Shown here one piece after another: positions 62,828 through 64,000 of a stretch of DNA of 64,000 bases. Position 1 is the stretch's first letter. Every line of letters starts with the position of its first letter. The position numbers and the translations under genes were made by a program. The notes under the pieces were generated by a model, which had not been told where the DNA came from, ran no database searches, and saw only the letters and a program-made list of their open reading frames with translations. The DNA is from Ooceraea biroi (Eukaryota; Arthropoda; Insecta; Hymenoptera; Formicidae). The stretch covers positions 14,683,787 through 14,747,786 of the forward strand of contig NC_039514.1 in assembly GCF_003672135.1 (NCBI RefSeq). Direction: 5' to 3'.

Positions 62828-63288
62828 AAGGGAACAGAAATCTACCACGTCCACGTTGTTGTTCCTGGGTAGCGCTAAGAGTAGATTAAGCAGATTTTTG
62901 ACCTTGAAAACGAATTTTTCAGGGTCATTTTTGGGGGGTGATTTTCGCTAATCATGATCAGGATATTCAGAACATGATTTTAAGAACTTTATAAGCATCA
63001 GATTTATTTTCTGACTTCATAAAAATCAATTTGTTTGAAATTTCAGGCAAAAAAACTTCAAACGAAGATTTCTCTATGAAATATTTATTTCCGGCATATG
63101 GTCCCTTTGAGACTTTTGTTCAGCTCGACGAGTAGAATCGACTAAGCCAATAAAAAAATTTGACATTGAAAATGACCTTGAAAGTTAATTTTGCGGCACC
63201 ATGTTTATGATGCAATGTTGGCAATTTCGACGAGTAGAATCGACTGGCGAAAGCTTGACCAATAATTTTTCCCCACCCTGTACATTAC

Positions 63289-63552
63289 AAATAAAATTAT
63301 ATTCTTTTAACTAATCATATATAAATAAATACTAATAAAATAATTTTTATATAATTAATGAATTGTAAAACAATTTTCACAATTTATCTCTATAGAATAA
63401 TTAAAAATATTAATATGATACAATAAGTAGAAAGATAATAATAACAATTTTATATTTCCTGTATATTATGTAATATATGTGTAATTGCATCTGTTATATT
63501 ATTTCTGTCCAAACTTAATAAACGTATAATAAACATGAAACTCTTATACGTG
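63289..63552. other. AT-rich spacer
   Basis: Nothing recognised between the mariner-type element and the last-exon relic. Confidence 0.4.
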
Positions 63553-63606
63553 ACATATATAGGACTAGTATTCATTTGTGTTAGGAAAATAATGGCAGTA
63601 ATTACC
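63553..63606 (-). pseudogene. Duplicate last-exon relic next to GrW10
   Basis: On the gene strand it reads FFFWVITAIIFLTQMNTSP, against FFLWVITTIIFLLQVDTSP in GrW10 exon 7, 300 bases away. The acceptor AG directly before TTC is replaced by aat, so it probably cannot be spliced. Confidence 0.6.
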
Positions 63607-63797
63607 CAGAAAAAGAATTAAAAATATTCTTTGATTAATATAATGAAAGAAATAAATTAATATAAATTTGTATTAAATATAATATAAATAATTAATATAA
63701 ATTAATATTATTAGAAATAGAAAAGATAGAATTAATTTCGTATAAGTTAAGCGAGTGGCAGCACTTTGTGCAAAAATAACCAACATCTAATACAGTT

Positions 63798-63920
63798 TCA
63801 CATTTCCTTTCTGTTAATCGTGTATGTCATGTTATTTCCTTCAGAAAGTAATGTTCGAATTATAGGAGAAGTATCCACTTGTAGTAGGAAAATAATAGTA
63901 GTGATCACCCAAAGGAAGAA
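63798..63920 (-). CDS. GrW10: last exon of a gustatory receptor, rest beyond the window
   Basis: The frame after a good acceptor (gctttcag, AG at 63922-63921) reads FFLWVITTIIFLLQ, corresponding to the last helix and degenerate TYhhhhhQF motif of the other genes, then a tail of about 26 residues and a TGA at 63800-63798. Exon 6 is not seen in the 80 bases left in the window. The long hydrophilic tail is unusual for the array but similar in length to GrW4. Confidence 0.65.
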   Translation of the reverse strand, partial: FFLWVITTIIFLLQVDTSPIIRTLLSEGNNMTYTINRKEM

Positions 63921-64000
63921 CTGAAAGCAAATGCAAAAGTTTAAACATTGCAGTCCAAAGTATACCTGTTTATTAAAATTTCATATTATCATTACATTAC

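Larger units (their letters stand above)
60891..63280 (+). mobile_element. 2.39-kb Tc1/mariner-superfamily element with long inverted repeats
   Basis: Ends CAGGGTGGGGAAAAATTATT and its reverse complement, flanked by TA (60889-60890 and 63281-63282). Outer arms of about 230 bases pair (60891-61123 and 63050-63280). A second pair of inner arms (about 61155-61240 and 62818-62895) is separated from them by unequal spacers, about 35 bases on the left and 150 on the right. A transposase pseudogene and three 42-bp tandem units lie inside. Confidence 0.88.

Noticed and set aside
62609..62854. Minus-strand frame with a repeated LSPRGDLITVSSP unit
   Set aside because: It is a translation of the 42-bp tandem units inside the mariner-type element.
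23237..63920. Possibility that the array encodes odorant receptors (7tm_6) rather than Gr
   Set aside because: GrW5 ends with TYVMIMVQF, the Gr-type TYhhhhhQF, and exon 6 has the GLF block of 7tm_7. The short final exon of about 20 codons also fits Gr rather than Or genes.
1..64000. CRISPR arrays, bacterial operons, riboswitches, tRNA and rRNA genes
   Set aside because: The sequence has eukaryotic intron-exon structure; no spaced direct-repeat array or recognisable RNA gene was found by eye.

Overview
This window looks like nuclear DNA of a hymenopteran insect, most likely an ant. It is AT-rich, has short introns with GT/AG borders, and carries many small DNA transposons. Its right two thirds hold a large, rapidly evolving head-to-tail array of chemoreceptor genes. 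The lineage call is inference; no rRNA, tRNA or organellar gene was seen to anchor it.

Layout. Positions 1-18.9 kb are gene-poor: AT-rich sequence, a few CpG-richer islands, simple repeats, a degraded mariner C-terminus (11.1-11.3 kb) flanked by a 0.3-kb direct repeat, and one nearly intact Tc5-like transposon (4.6-6.9 kb) with about 480-bp inverted repeats and a full 520-codon transposase. At 18.9-20.6 kb, on the minus strand, lies a multi-exon gene joining a CFAP97-type N-terminal domain to a cyclophilin domain whose active site is eroded.

From 22.2 kb to the right edge, every gene-like unit outside the transposons is on the minus strand and belongs to one family of seven-transmembrane gustatory receptors (Gr, 7tm_7 type). 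I could rebuild nine complete seven-exon genes (local labels GrW1 to GrW9, left to right) with one conserved exon plan: phases 0-2-2-0-0-0, exon 4 about 250 nt, exon 5 always 69 nt, exon 6 87 or 90 nt. A tenth gene (GrW10) shows only its last exon at the right edge. Five relics (three solitary first exons and two solitary last exons) record lost copies. GrW1 and GrW3 are close duplicates, as are GrW7 and GrW8. The relic at 22.2-22.5 kb is related to GrW2, so a two-gene block seems to have been duplicated.

Most of these genes, and three relics or duplicated flanks, carry upstream of exon 1 the same block, consensus about TATTRAAACRATCGAT on the + strand. It is either a promoter element or the end of a noncoding first exon. 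The introns and spacers are peppered with small DNA transposons of several superfamilies: a 2.0-kb near-perfect palindrome with Tc5-type ends in GrW4, a TTAA-flanked element in GrW6, TA-flanked elements in GrW7 and GrW8, and an 863-bp element plus a 2.4-kb mariner-type element between GrW9 and GrW10. None interrupts a receptor exon. Exon models were made by eye from frames, splice signals and comparison among the copies; transcripts would be needed to confirm them.
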